Source: Chloroflexota bacterium
Lineage (GTDB): Bacteria; Chloroflexota; Anaerolineae; Promineifilales; Promineifilaceae
Direction: 5' to 3'
Length of the DNA: 59,980 bases
Assembly: GCA_017993775.1 (NCBI GenBank)
Contig: JAGOMA010000032.1
Coordinates: 1-59,980, forward strand
This document shows, piece after piece, positions 16,455 to 25,667 of this stretch. The notes under the pieces were generated by a model. It saw only the letters and a list, made by a program, of their open reading frames with translations. It was not told the origin of the DNA and made no database searches. Positions within the stretch are counted from its first letter, which is position 1. The number at the start of each line of letters is the position of its first letter. The position numbers and the translations under genes were made by a program.

Positions 16455-17666
16455 TTAGATGATGCCGAGTTTTTTCCCGCCTTCAATAATTACATCGGCG
16501 CAGTAATCAATATCTTCGATGGTGTGCGCGGCCGAAATGCACGCCCGCAGCCGGGCCAGACCTTCTGGCACGACCGGCGCAACAATTGCCTGCACAAAAA
16601 TGCCGTTGTCACGACAATGTTTCGCCAGTCTGGCGGCCGAATCCGTGGAGCCGCACACCACCGGCACAATCGCCGTTTCGGTAAACAGCAGATTGTACCC
16701 GGCCTCTTTTAATTTGTTGGCAAAACGCAGGTAGTTGTTTTGAATTTTTTGGACGCGCCAAGGCTCTTCTTCGATAACGTCGAAGGCCGTTTTGGCGGCG
16801 GCGGCCGACGCCGGTGGCACGGCGGCCGAAAAGATAAAGGCACGCGCTTCGTGCTTCAGGAAGTCGATCAATTTGTGGTTGCCGGCCACATAGCCGCCGG
16901 CGCTGGGGATTGTTTTGCTCAGGGTCCCCATTTTGATGTCGATGGTGTCGCTCGGCATGCCGAAATGTTCTTCGATGCCATGCCCGGTTTCGCCGATCAC
17001 GCCAACGGAGTGGGCTTCGTCGATCATGAGGTAGGCGCCATATTTTTTGCACAGGCGCGAGACTTCCGGCAGGTTGATGATGTCGCCGTCCATGCTAAAT
17101 ACGGAATCGGCGATGACCAGGACACGGCCGTTTTTGTCGGCTTGGCGCAAACGCAGTTCCAGGTGTTCCATATCGTTGTGCCGGAAACGGATGAATTTGG
17201 CCATCGATAGCAGGCAGCCATCGACAATACTCGCATGATTCAGTTTGTCGCAGATTACGGTATCGCCCTTGCGCAGCAAACTGGAAATAGTCGCCAGGTT
17301 GGTAACGTAGCCGCTGGACATGGTGATGGCCGCGTCAGCATGTTTGAATTCGGCGATGCGCGCTTCCAATTCGTTGTGCAGTTGCAACGAACCGGCCAGC
17401 AGGCGCACGCCATAGGTGCCTGTGCCATAATGGTCGATGGCGGCTTTGGCGGCGGCATTGATTTTGGGGTGTCCGATCAAGCCGAGGTAAGAGTACCCGC
17501 CCAGCATGATCATTTCGCCATAATTGATGACATTGACACGGCCGTTTGGCAGTAGTTCTTGAGTGGCCTCCAGGTAAAAATAAAGGCCTTGTTCACGATA
17601 ATGGTCAATATCCCAGAGCATATCCGGCGTTAAAGCCAGTCTATCGGTAGATGTAACCTGTTCCAT
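16455..17666 (-). CDS. AONS-family PLP-dependent acyl-CoA transferase (KBL/BioF/SPT type)
   Basis: 403 aa, alpha-oxoamine synthase family. Signs: NYLG-like GGYSYLGLIGHP, GTGTYGVRLLAG, the aldimine-stacking HASIVDG, DEAHSVGVIGETG, and the PLP lysine in GTLSKTIPSAGGY (about residue 245). The family joins an amino acid to an acyl-CoA with loss of CO2; members include glycine C-acetyltransferase, 8-amino-7-oxononanoate synthase and serine palmitoyltransferase. No biotin, threonine or sphingolipid gene is adjacent, so the substrate stays open. AGGAG favours the ATG at 17666 over that at 17672. Confidence 0.9.
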   Translation of the reverse strand: MEQVTSTDRLALTPDMLWDIDHYREQGLYFYLEATQELLPNGRVNVINYGEMIMLGGYSYLGLIGHPKINAAAKAAIDHYGTGTYGVRLLAGSLQLHNELEARIAEFKHADAAITMSSGYVTNLATISSLLRKGDTVICDKLNHASIVDGCLLSMAKFIRFRHNDMEHLELRLRQADKNGRVLVIADSVFSMDGDIINLPEVSRLCKKYGAYLMIDEAHSVGVIGETGHGIEEHFGMPSDTIDIKMGTLSKTIPSAGGYVAGNHKLIDFLKHEARAFIFSAAVPPASAAAAKTAFDVIEEEPWRVQKIQNNYLRFANKLKEAGYNLLFTETAIVPVVCGSTDSAARLAKHCRDNGIFVQAIVAPVVPEGLARLRACISAAHTIEDIDYCADVIIEGGKKLGII

Positions 17667-18044
17667 TCTCATCTCCTAACATTTGATTTCGCACAATTTC
17701 ATGACGGATAAATTCATTATTCCCAGATACTTTGCCGTGCTTGTTCTAAGTCACCATGTAAAATAAGTCAGCGGTTTTTAGATTGGACCAATCTTGGAGA
17801 TTGGTCTAATCTGCGCTACTTGATTTTCAAGTGGTTACTAAGCGCGCAAAGATCGACCAATTCTATCCCCCACCCCTTAATCCTGCCAATTGCCCAACTG
17901 TCAATTCATGGCAGTTTTTGTCCGCCGCACGTATTGGGTTGCATTTGCCAACAAAAACGCCTCGCAGACGATGGGTATCGTTTTTCTGCGAGGCGTTCAT
18001 TATCTATCGCGGCAAATTCACCTGAGGCATGGCGCTGCTGCCGA
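17667..18044. other. Intergenic region with inverted repeat and terminator
   Basis: 378 bp without a gene. It holds an inverted repeat of 15 bp at 17780-17794/17798-17812 (AGATTGGACCAATCT and a one-mismatch inverse), whose AGATTGGTC core recurs in the hairpin at 57366-57386, and the terminator at 17956-17997. A 64-aa frame here has no ribosome-binding site or recognisable product. Confidence 0.6.
17956..17997 (-). terminator. Intrinsic terminator of the polyprenyl synthetase gene
   Basis: Perfect 13-bp stem AACGCCTCGCAGA / TCTGCGAGGCGTT. Read on the minus strand it is followed by a run of five U, 50-90 bp after the stop codon at 18045. Confidence 0.8.
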
Positions 18045-18992
18045 CTAATGATCGCGGTTTACCACGGCTTCAATCAGGCCAAACAATTCATCGCGGGCAG
18101 GCGAGTCTGGCACAAATTCGAGGGCTTTGCGGGCGCGCACGGCCGTTTCCTGCGCCTGCATCTTGGCAATTTCCACCGCCCCGGAAGCGCGCAGCCCGGC
18201 CATCATTTGTTGGATGGGGTCTGGTTCTTCCAGTTCGGCAACGGCCGTTAGCCCATCTTCTTCATTCTTCCCGCCATTCTGAGCCACCGAAAGCACGCCG
18301 CGCCCCTGCGTCAGGTCCAGACCCACCGGCTTGCCCATCGCCTCAGGGTCGCCAATAATATCCAAAATATCATCCACAATTTGGAACGTCAGCCCCAGGT
18401 TATAGGCGTAATCGCCTAAAGCCTGTATCACGCTCTCGTCCGCGCCGGCCAGCCAGGCGCCCAACATCGCCGACGCCTCGAACAAACTGGCCGTTTTTAA
18501 GCTGATGATTTGTTTATAGGTTTCCCGATCCATCTCGCCAGACTTGGCGGCGGCCGCTTGAAGGGTTTCCCCTTCCACCAGCCGGGTGCAAGCAGTGGCA
18601 ATCATCACGTTGGGTTCCACCCCATACGGCGCCATCAATTCATACACTTTGGTGAAAAGATAATCCCCGGTCAGCAAAGCAAAGGTACGCCCCCAACGGG
18701 CATGAACAGTCACTTTACCGCGTCGCGTCAGGCTGTGATCGTTGATGTCGTCGTGAACCAGGGTGGCCGTGTGAACCATTTCCACAGCTGCCGCCACCGG
18801 CACAACAGAGTCTAAATCCTGACCGCCGGCCGCCAGGTACGCCAGCAACACGACACGCGGCCGTACACGTTTGCCGCCAGAAGTGACAATGTGCAAACTT
18901 GCATCTTCCAATAATTGGATGTCACTGGCGACAACAGACTCCAGCTTTCTTTCAACGGCCGTCATCCCCTGTTGCACTAATTCATTTACCAT
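18045..18992 (-). CDS. Polyprenyl diphosphate synthase
   Basis: 315 aa trans-isoprenyl diphosphate synthase. It has GGKRVRP near residue 40, the first Asp-rich motif in a shortened bacterial form (LVHDDINDHSLTRRG), the second Asp-rich motif (FQIVDDILDIIGDPE, about 210) and the GKPVGLDLTQGR motif. It condenses IPP units into a long-chain polyprenyl diphosphate, probably for quinone side chains or the lipid carrier. The ATG at 18992 with AAGG upstream is preferred over a TTG at 19019. It is monocistronic with its own terminator. Confidence 0.9.
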   Translation of the reverse strand: MVNELVQQGMTAVERKLESVVASDIQLLEDASLHIVTSGGKRVRPRVVLLAYLAAGGQDLDSVVPVAAAVEMVHTATLVHDDINDHSLTRRGKVTVHARWGRTFALLTGDYLFTKVYELMAPYGVEPNVMIATACTRLVEGETLQAAAAKSGEMDRETYKQIISLKTASLFEASAMLGAWLAGADESVIQALGDYAYNLGLTFQIVDDILDIIGDPEAMGKPVGLDLTQGRGVLSVAQNGGKNEEDGLTAVAELEEPDPIQQMMAGLRASGAVEIAKMQAQETAVRARKALEFVPDSPARDELFGLIEAVVNRDH

Positions 18993-19249
18993 AATATTAA
19001 CCTTGTTCACAACTTTCAATTTTTTTTGAACGCTCTAGTGGATTATAGAATAGGCCACAAGGGGCGTCAAGAAAATTGTGAAACTTATCCCAAATGTCTA
19101 AGGTTGCCGACCAGCCACACTTTGAAGCATAATAAAGTCCACCTTCCACCCACGAACCTGCTCTTTCAACAAATTAGTCGCCCAAATTAGCCGAATAATA
19201 TCTGCAAAAGGAGCAATCTGCTTACCCAAATAAGCCGAACCGATCACCT

Positions 19250-19822
19250 ATGAACGCATTAAAAGAACGGATTTTAAATGAAGGGCAAAACCTCGGCCGT
19301 GGCATCCTTAAAATTGATAGTTTCCTGAACCATCAATTAGACGCCGCGCTTATGGAAGCCATTGGCGAAAACATCGCCGATCGCTTTCGCCATACAAGTC
19401 CCACCCGCATCCTCACCGCCGAAGTCAGTGGCATCATCCCGGCCGTCATGACCGCCAAGGCGCTCGGCAATATCCCCATTGTGTACGCGCGTAAACACAA
19501 ACCCATCACCATGCAAGAGCCGGTGTTTGTAGACACCGCCCCCAGCCACACCAAAGGCGGCGAAGTGCTGCTGATGGTTTCGCCGGAATTTTTGCACGCC
19601 GCTGATCGCGTGCTGATTGTGGACGATTTTTTGGCCTCCGGGCGCACCATCGACGCGCTCAGCCGCATTGTGCAGAGCAGCGGCGCCACGCTGGTAGGCA
19701 TTGCCGCCGTCGTCGAGAAAACGTTTGAGGGCGGCCGCGAGGCTCTGGCGCATTGGAATGTGCCTATTGAAGCCACGGCCACCATCGTGAACATGGACGA
19801 CGGCCGTATTATTTTGGCGTAA
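19250..19822 (+). CDS. xpt: Xanthine phosphoribosyltransferase
   Basis: 190 aa, the usual Xpt length. Starts [12 protein letters not shown], has SFLNHQLD, the PRPP-binding motif [14 protein letters not shown] (about 125-138), and AEVSGIIPA for base binding. It converts xanthine and PRPP to XMP, which GMP synthase (next gene, 13 bp downstream) aminates, so the pair is a purine-salvage operon. I looked for a purine riboswitch in the 230-bp leader and saw no consensus core. No strong ribosome-binding site is visible. Confidence 0.93.
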   Translation: MNALKERILNEGQNLGRGILKIDSFLNHQLDAALMEAIGENIADRFRHTSPTRILTAEVSGIIPAVMTAKALGNIPIVYARKHKPITMQEPVFVDTAPSHTKGGEVLLMVSPEFLHAADRVLIVDDFLASGRTIDALSRIVQSSGATLVGIAAVVEKTFEGGREALAHWNVPIEATATIVNMDDGRIILA

Positions 19823-19835
19823 TCAGGATAACTTT

Positions 19836-21434
19836 ATGACAACTCCAACTCACGATACGATTGTCGTTTTAGATTACGGTTCGCAGTATTCCCAACTCAT
19901 CGCCAGGCGCGTGCGGGAAGCCAAGGTGTTTTGCGAACTCTATTCCTGGTCGACGCCGGCCGAAACGATTCTGGCGCTGAAACCCAAGGGCTTCATTTTA
20001 AGCGGCGGGCCAAACAGCGTCTATGACCACGGCGCGCCAACTTTGCCCGATTATGTTTTGGCGAGCGGCTTGCCGGTGCTGGGCATTTGTTATGGCATGC
20101 AGCTGCTGGCGCACGGCCGTGGCGGACGAGTCGCCTCCAGCCCCAAACGCGAATACGGCCCGGCCACCCTGCAGCTGAACGAACCGGGCAACCCACTTTT
20201 CAGAGATTGGCAATTAGAAACCAAAGATTCCCCCACTCCGCAATCCCCACTCCTCAATCCCCAGCAGGTCTGGATGAGCCACGGCGACAAGGTAGAACAT
20301 CTTCCGCCCGGTTTTCGGCCGCTGGCGCACACCGACAATTCGCCTTTTGCAGCGGCGGCGGATGTAGACCGCCGGTATTACGCGGTGCAGTTCCACCCGG
20401 AAGTGGTGCACACGCCGCAGGGGCGATTGCTTTTGAGCAATTTTGTCCACCATGTTTGCGGCTGCGCCAGCGATTGGACGCCGGCCAGTTTTATTGAAGA
20501 GCAGGTAACTGCCGTTCGGGAACAGGTGGGTAACGGCCGTGTGGTCTTAGGTCTCAGCGGCGGGGTCGATTCGGCCGTTGCCGCCGCCCTCATTCACAAA
20601 GCCATCGGCAGCCAACTCGTGTGCATTTTTGTCGACCACGGCCTGCTGCGCCAGGGCGAAGCCGCGCAGGTTGTCACAACTTTCCAGCGCGAGCAAGGCA
20701 TGAAGCTCATCGCCGTCAACGCCGTTGAAGAATACCTGGAAAACCTCGCCGGTATCACTGACCCGGAACAAAAACGACGCATCATCGGCGAAAAATTCGT
20801 GCGTATTTTTGAACGCGAAGCCAACAAATTGGGGCAAATCGATTTTCTGGCTCAGGGAACCATCTACCCGGACGTCATCGAAAGCGCCGGTAAGGACAAA
20901 AAAGACGCCCACGTCATCAAAACCCACCACAACGTGGGCGGCTTACCAGAGGACATGGATTTTGAATTGGTGGAGCCGCTGCGCCTGCTGTTCAAAGACG
21001 AAGTGCGGCAAATTGGCACGGCTTTGGGCCTGCCAGATAGTCTGGTCTGGCGGCAGCCGTTCCCCGGGCCAGGTCTGGCCATTCGCTGCCTGGGCGAAAT
21101 CACCTGGGAACGGTTGGAACGGCTGCGCCTGGCCGACGACATTTTTGTGTCTGAACTGCGGCAGGCCAATATGCTGCGCCAGGATACGCAGCAGTCGTTT
21201 GCCGTGCTGCTGCCGGTGAAAAGCGTGGGGGTCATGGGCGACGGCCGTACCTATCAGGAAGTCATCGCCCTCCGCGCCGTCACCACCGAAGATTTTATGA
21301 CGGCCGATTGGGCGCGCCTGCCCTATGATTTGCTGGCCCGCGTCAGCCGCCGCATTGTCAACGAAGTGGATGGCGTAAACCGTGTCGTCTTGGATATCAC
21401 CTCCAAACCGCCAGGCACCATCGAATGGGAATGA
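19836..21434 (+). CDS. guaA: GMP synthase (glutamine-hydrolysing), with a repeat-derived insertion
   Basis: 532 aa. Class I amidotransferase (about 1-205; [13 protein letters not shown] with the catalytic Cys, VQFHPEVVH), ATP-pyrophosphatase domain ([19 protein letters not shown]) and the C-terminal dimerisation domain ([29 protein letters not shown]). It makes GMP from XMP. Residues about 132-142 ([13 protein letters not shown]) replace a short loop before the conserved VWMSHGDKV and are encoded by a heptad tract at 20229-20264. Catalytic residues are intact. Co-transcribed with xpt. Confidence 0.97.
   Translation: MTTPTHDTIVVLDYGSQYSQLIARRVREAKVFCELYSWSTPAETILALKPKGFILSGGPNSVYDHGAPTLPDYVLASGLPVLGICYGMQLLAHGRGGRVASSPKREYGPATLQLNEPGNPLFRDWQLETKDSPTPQSPLLNPQQVWMSHGDKVEHLPPGFRPLAHTDNSPFAAAADVDRRYYAVQFHPEVVHTPQGRLLLSNFVHHVCGCASDWTPASFIEEQVTAVREQVGNGRVVLGLSGGVDSAVAAALIHKAIGSQLVCIFVDHGLLRQGEAAQVVTTFQREQGMKLIAVNAVEEYLENLAGITDPEQKRRIIGEKFVRIFEREANKLGQIDFLAQGTIYPDVIESAGKDKKDAHVIKTHHNVGGLPEDMDFELVEPLRLLFKDEVRQIGTALGLPDSLVWRQPFPGPGLAIRCLGEITWERLERLRLADDIFVSELRQANMLRQDTQQSFAVLLPVKSVGVMGDGRTYQEVIALRAVTTEDFMTADWARLPYDLLARVSRRIVNEVDGVNRVVLDITSKPPGTIEWE
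20229..20264. repeat. Heptad repeat inside guaA
   Basis: Degenerate CCCCACT/CAATCCC heptads of the same type as at 1-107 and in hypF, translated in frame as part of the amidotransferase domain of an otherwise normal GMP synthase. Confidence 0.75.
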
Positions 21435-21529
21435 GTTCCGCAACCACACAGCACCCAGGCACGTAAAGTGGGCAAAATCATGAAAGAGGAGCGACCCACG
21501 TCGCCCCACTTATAATTCCGGAGGGTATA

Positions 21530-22501
21530 ATGGATTACGGTCAAGTTATTTCTGATGCCTGGCGCATCACCTGGAACAACAAATATTTATGGGTCTTAGG
21601 CTTCCTGGCGGCTCTAACCAGTGGGATTAGCAGCGGAAACTCTTCGCGTTACTCCATGAACGAAGGCGATTTTGCCAACAATCCTGAAATGGCTATGCGC
21701 ATGGGCGCGATTGCTCTGGGGCTTGTCTGCGTGCTGGGAATTCTGGGCATCATTCTGTGGCTTGTCAGCATCGCTGCGCGCGCTGGCCTTGTGGATGCGG
21801 TAAACCGCCTGGACGATGGCGAGAAGTTGACGCTCCGCGAAGCTTTTGCGAACGGCCGTGCAGCCATGTGGCGGCTCTTGGGCGTCTACCTGCTCACCTA
21901 TTTGCCGTTGATTGTGGCGGGCATCGTGGCGATGATTGTGGCCATAGCCGCCACCGGCGGCGTAATTGCCATGTCCTCGCTGGCCCAAAATCCCGAGGAA
22001 ATGCTGACGGGCGGCCTGATTGGCGGCTTTGGCCTGCTGGCTTTGTGCTTTTGCTTACTGGCCTGCGCCTTAATTCCCGTCTCGTTTATCCTGTACTTTG
22101 TGGCGGAATTTGGCGTACGCGGCACCATCATCCATAAAATGCGGGTTTCGGAAAGCATTCGCCACGGCTGGCAGATCTTTCGCACCAATCTGGGACCAGT
22201 CATTTTGTTGTCCCTTTTGCTTATTGTGGTTGGCCTGATGGTGAGTTTTGCCTTGGCCGCGATCATGCTGCCCCTGGCGCTGGTGTTTTTTGGCCCGGCC
22301 GTTATTAGCGGCATTTCCAATAATGGCGAACTGGGTTCTCTGAGCATCGCCTGGATGATTGCCGGCGGTTTGCTTCTGGGCGTGATTAGCGCCGCGCTGA
22401 TGTCGGTGTACCAGACCTGGATTTCGGCGGTATGGACGCTGGCGTACAAAGCGCTAACCGGCAAAAGCCCAGAGGCGATCCCAGCGGCGAAAGTGGTTTA
22501 A
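21530..22501 (+). CDS. Multi-pass membrane protein (first of a related pair)
   Basis: 323 aa, about six transmembrane helices, all of the loop charge inside. Starts MDYGQVISDAWRITWNNKYLWVLGFLAALTSG and has a conserved-looking segment GVRGTIIHKMRVSESIRHGWQIFRTN before the last helices. This organisation resembles the uncharacterised membrane domain group related to glycerophosphodiester phosphodiesterase membrane regions. A GGAGGG site fixes the ATG at 21530. The next gene encodes a similarly built protein. Function unknown. Confidence 0.75.
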   Translation: MDYGQVISDAWRITWNNKYLWVLGFLAALTSGISSGNSSRYSMNEGDFANNPEMAMRMGAIALGLVCVLGILGIILWLVSIAARAGLVDAVNRLDDGEKLTLREAFANGRAAMWRLLGVYLLTYLPLIVAGIVAMIVAIAATGGVIAMSSLAQNPEEMLTGGLIGGFGLLALCFCLLACALIPVSFILYFVAEFGVRGTIIHKMRVSESIRHGWQIFRTNLGPVILLSLLLIVVGLMVSFALAAIMLPLALVFFGPAVISGISNNGELGSLSIAWMIAGGLLLGVISAALMSVYQTWISAVWTLAYKALTGKSPEAIPAAKVV

Positions 22502-22535
22502 TCGGACGGCCGTTGGTAAACTATTTTATCGAGTT

Positions 22536-22559
22536 GGGCGCACAGATGTGCGCCCTTTT
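22536..22559 (+). terminator. Intrinsic terminator
   Basis: GGGCGCAC / GTGCGCCC stem (8 bp) with a three-base loop and TTTT, just before the next membrane-protein gene. Confidence 0.75.
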
Positions 22560-22576
22560 CACGTCAGGCACACCAA

Positions 22577-23560
22577 ATGGACATTAGCGACCAACTTTCC
22601 CGCGCAGCCCGCATCACCTGGCAGCACAAAACCTTGTGGTGGCTGGGACTACTGCCCGGCCTCACCCACGTCGCCACATCGTTGGCGCGTCTTTGGGTTT
22701 TTCAATTTGCGCGCCGCGAATATCTGCCCCTGCTGGCCCAACTGCCGCCAAATGGCCCACCGCTGGACCAGTGGCTCTTTACCCCAGACGCGGCGGCGAA
22801 ATTTTTCAACGTTCCCGTGCTGATTGGGGGAACTGTGTGGCTGTTTTTGGTCGGGATCGTCTTTTGGCTGCTGCTGGTTTTGGCCGAAGCGGCGATTGTT
22901 ACCGCCACGCTGGGCATCGCCGCCGCTAAACCGCTGTCGGTGGGCGAATCGCTCGCTTCCGGGCGTCGTTTTTTAGGCCGATTTGTGGCTATCGACGCGT
23001 TTTTGTTTTTCCCCTGGTTTCTAATCGCTCTGGCAGCGCTGATTGTCTTGGGCCTGACGGCCGGGTCTACGGCCGTTCTCGCCGTCAACCAATCCACCAC
23101 TACCTCTCTCTTCAGCGCACTGGGGCTGGGGCTAAGCTGCGCGGCCCTGCTGGCTTGCCTGTTGATTCCGGTCAGTTTTGTGACGCTGCGCTTTCGCACA
23201 ATGGCCTATCGTGACGCCATCATCAACGACGCCGCCCCTGGCAGCGAAAAAACCATTCGCCAAACTGTGCGCCACACCTGGCAAGTGGCGCGGCGCAATC
23301 CGGCCGAAGTATTCATCCTGATTGCGATTTTGTGGGGAGTGCAATACGTTTTTAATCTGCTGCTGAGCGTCATCAACCTGCCGCTGGGTCTGGCTACGGC
23401 CGTTCCCATATTTCTCAACGCCAGCGGCGGAGCAGGCACGGCCGTTTCTATTCTGGTCGGTTTGGTAACGGCCGTACTCCTGGCCATCCCCCAGGCGCTG
23501 TTATTTGTGTATGTGGCCGTGGTGTGGACGCTGGCCTACCTGAATTGGAGCTACGAATGA
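22577..23560 (+). CDS. Multi-pass membrane protein (second of a related pair)
   Basis: 327 aa, about six helices. It opens MDISDQLSRAARITWQHKTLWWLGLLPG, parallel to the previous gene, and has the same later segment (FRTMAYRDAIINDAAPGSEKTIRQTVRHTWQVARRNP) before two final helices, so the two are paralogues. No catalytic motif seen. It may share a membrane complex with its neighbour. The next gene starts 22 bp downstream. Confidence 0.73.
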   Translation: MDISDQLSRAARITWQHKTLWWLGLLPGLTHVATSLARLWVFQFARREYLPLLAQLPPNGPPLDQWLFTPDAAAKFFNVPVLIGGTVWLFLVGIVFWLLLVLAEAAIVTATLGIAAAKPLSVGESLASGRRFLGRFVAIDAFLFFPWFLIALAALIVLGLTAGSTAVLAVNQSTTTSLFSALGLGLSCAALLACLLIPVSFVTLRFRTMAYRDAIINDAAPGSEKTIRQTVRHTWQVARRNPAEVFILIAILWGVQYVFNLLLSVINLPLGLATAVPIFLNASGGAGTAVSILVGLVTAVLLAIPQALLFVYVAVVWTLAYLNWSYE

Positions 23561-23582
23561 TCAGAGAACAAGGAAAGACGTT

Positions 23583-25604
23583 ATGCGCTTAGGGGTCGAT
23601 ACAGGCGGCACATTTACCGATTTTGTGTTTGTAGACGGCGACGGCCGTGTCCGCATCCACAAACAGCTCAGCACCCCCGCCGACCCCTCGGCGGCCATTC
23701 TCAGCGGCGTCGCCGCCATGCGCGTCAGCGCCAGCACAGATGTCATCCACGGCAGCACCGTAGCTACCAACGCTCTGTTAGAGCGGCGTGGGGCGCGCAC
23801 CGCTCTCGTCACCACAGCCGGATTTACCGATGTGCTAGCCATCGGGCGGCAAAATCGGCCTGATCTCTATGCCCTGACACCGCAAAAACCGGAACCACTG
23901 GTCCCCGCCGCCTGGCGGTTTGGCGTTCTCGAACGAGTGTCATCTCAGGGTGATGTGCTGCGACCGTTGGATGAGGATAGTGTAACGGCCGTGCTGGAAG
24001 CCATCCAAACCGACAACATCGAAGCCGTCGCCATCTGCCTGCTCTTTTCCTTCCTGCGCCCCGACCACGAGCGACAAATCAAAAAACGTCTCCAGGCCGC
24101 CAACCCGGCGCTGCACATCTCACTGTCCTGCGAAATTTTGCCCGAATACCGCGAATATGAACGCACCGCCGCCACCGTCATTAACGCCTATGTCGCGCCA
24201 TTGATGGGCCGATATCTGTCCAAATTGGCCGATGGGCTGGCCCCGCGCCGCCTTTCCGTCATGCAAAGCAACGGCGGCATCATCAGCGCGGCGACGGCCG
24301 GGCAGCAGGCTGCCAGAACGGCGCTGTCTGGCCCGGCAGGCGGCGTGGTGGGCGCGCGCTTTGTCAGCCGCCAGTCGGGTTTCACCGACATCATTACGTT
24401 TGACATGGGTGGAACCAGCACAGACGTTGCTCTGTGTCCCGGTCATCTGCCCAGCACCGCCGAAGGGGAAATCGCCGATATGCCGCTGCGCTTGCCGATT
24501 ATCGACATCCACACCGTCGGCGCGGGCGGCGGCAGTCTGGCGGCCATTGACGCCGGCGGCGCGCTGCATGTTGGCCCGCAAAGCGCCGGCGCGGACCCCG
24601 GCCCGGTGTGTTACGGCCGTCCGCTAGACGGCGAGCAGCGCCTGATGCAAGCGTCCCGCGTTACTGTGACCGACGCCAATTTGGTGCTGGGCCGCCTGGA
24701 TGCCCATCATTTCCTGGGCGGAACCATGACGTTGGACGAAACGGCCGCGCGAGATGCTTTGGCCGAACTGGCCGTCGTCATGAAGGTTTCAACGCCAGAA
24801 AAGGCCGCCTGGGGAGTGATTCAGGTCGCCAACGCCAATATGGAACGGGCCGTTCGCCGCATTTCCGTGGAACGTGGGCACGATCCGCGCCGTTTTACGC
24901 TGGTCGCCTTTGGCGGCGCAGGTCCGCTGCACGCCTGCGAACTGGCGGAGACGCTGCAAATACCGCGCGTGTTGATCCCGGGCGTACCCGGCGTGTTGTC
25001 GGCGCTGGGCATGTTGGCCGCCGCGCCCACGCGGGATTATTCGCAAACGGTGATGGCCCGGCGCGAGGCGTGGGGCGTGGAGAGCGCGAGCTGGTTGGCG
25101 GAGCAGTTTGCCCCGCTGGCGGCCCGGGCCATGGCGGAAATGGCCGGGGAAGGATTGGAGGAAACGGCCGTTACCCTTCACTACAGCCTGGATATGCGCT
25201 ACGTGGGCCAATCGCACGAACTGCCAGTAACCCTCTCTGAGACAAACACCGACCCTATCGGCTTGTTCCACGACGCCCACGAGGCGCGGTATGGCTACCG
25301 CCAGGCTGGGGCGGCCGTAGAAATGGTGACCGCTCGCGTCACGGCCGTGGCCACCATCCAGTCGCCCTGGCTGCCCATCGAGCCAATCGGCCCATCGGAT
25401 CCATCGGCGGCTTTTTTGGGGCAAAAACCAGTCTGGTTTGGCGGTCAGGCCCACACGGCCGATTGTTACGACCGCGAAAAACTACAACCGGGCAACCAGT
25501 TTGCCGGCCCGGCGGTGGTGTTTCAGTATGACACAACGGCCGTCATTCCCCCTGGCTGGCACATCTCCGTGGATGCCGTGGGCAATTTACTCGCGAATAA
25601 ATAA
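23583..25604 (+). CDS. Hydantoinase A / oxoprolinase-family ATPase subunit
   Basis: 673 aa HyuA-type protein: Hydant_A_N (about 1-175, LGVDTGGTFTDFVF, HGSTVATNALLERRGA) and Hydantoinase_A (about 195-480, NGGIISAATAGQ, TFDMGGTSTDVALC, GAGGGSLAAID, ADPGPVCYGR, LVAFGGAGPLHACELAE) with the ASKHA phosphate loops. Family members hydrolyse N-methylhydantoin, 5-oxoproline or carboxylate acetone using ATP, usually with a HyuB partner. No hyuB is next to it, so the substrate cannot be named. Closed by a strong terminator. Confidence 0.92.
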   Translation: MRLGVDTGGTFTDFVFVDGDGRVRIHKQLSTPADPSAAILSGVAAMRVSASTDVIHGSTVATNALLERRGARTALVTTAGFTDVLAIGRQNRPDLYALTPQKPEPLVPAAWRFGVLERVSSQGDVLRPLDEDSVTAVLEAIQTDNIEAVAICLLFSFLRPDHERQIKKRLQAANPALHISLSCEILPEYREYERTAATVINAYVAPLMGRYLSKLADGLAPRRLSVMQSNGGIISAATAGQQAARTALSGPAGGVVGARFVSRQSGFTDIITFDMGGTSTDVALCPGHLPSTAEGEIADMPLRLPIIDIHTVGAGGGSLAAIDAGGALHVGPQSAGADPGPVCYGRPLDGEQRLMQASRVTVTDANLVLGRLDAHHFLGGTMTLDETAARDALAELAVVMKVSTPEKAAWGVIQVANANMERAVRRISVERGHDPRRFTLVAFGGAGPLHACELAETLQIPRVLIPGVPGVLSALGMLAAAPTRDYSQTVMARREAWGVESASWLAEQFAPLAARAMAEMAGEGLEETAVTLHYSLDMRYVGQSHELPVTLSETNTDPIGLFHDAHEARYGYRQAGAAVEMVTARVTAVATIQSPWLPIEPIGPSDPSAAFLGQKPVWFGGQAHTADCYDREKLQPGNQFAGPAVVFQYDTTAVIPPGWHISVDAVGNLLANK

Positions 25605-25640
25605 AAAAAAGTGCGCCTTCTCAGGCGCACTTTTCATTTT
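25605..25640 (+). terminator. Intrinsic terminator after the hydantoinase gene
   Basis: A-rich lead, stem AAAAGTGCGCC / GGCGCACTTTT, small loop and a T-rich tail; works in both directions between convergent genes. Confidence 0.85.
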
Positions 25641-25667
25641 CAGTTACCAACTCCCAACTATCAACCT
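25641..25667. repeat. Heptad repeat at the EF-G 3' end
   Basis: CAACTCC/CAACTAT/CAACCTT units. The TGA stop of the minus-strand EF-G gene (25661-25663) lies in the last unit. Confidence 0.6.

Noticed and set aside
17831..18025. 64-aa plus-strand frame downstream of the PLP enzyme region
   Set aside because: Crosses the terminator hairpin at 17956-17997 and has no start signal or recognisable product.
19020..19249. Possible purine riboswitch before xpt
   Set aside because: No conserved purine-aptamer core or terminator/antiterminator pair was seen in the 230-bp leader.
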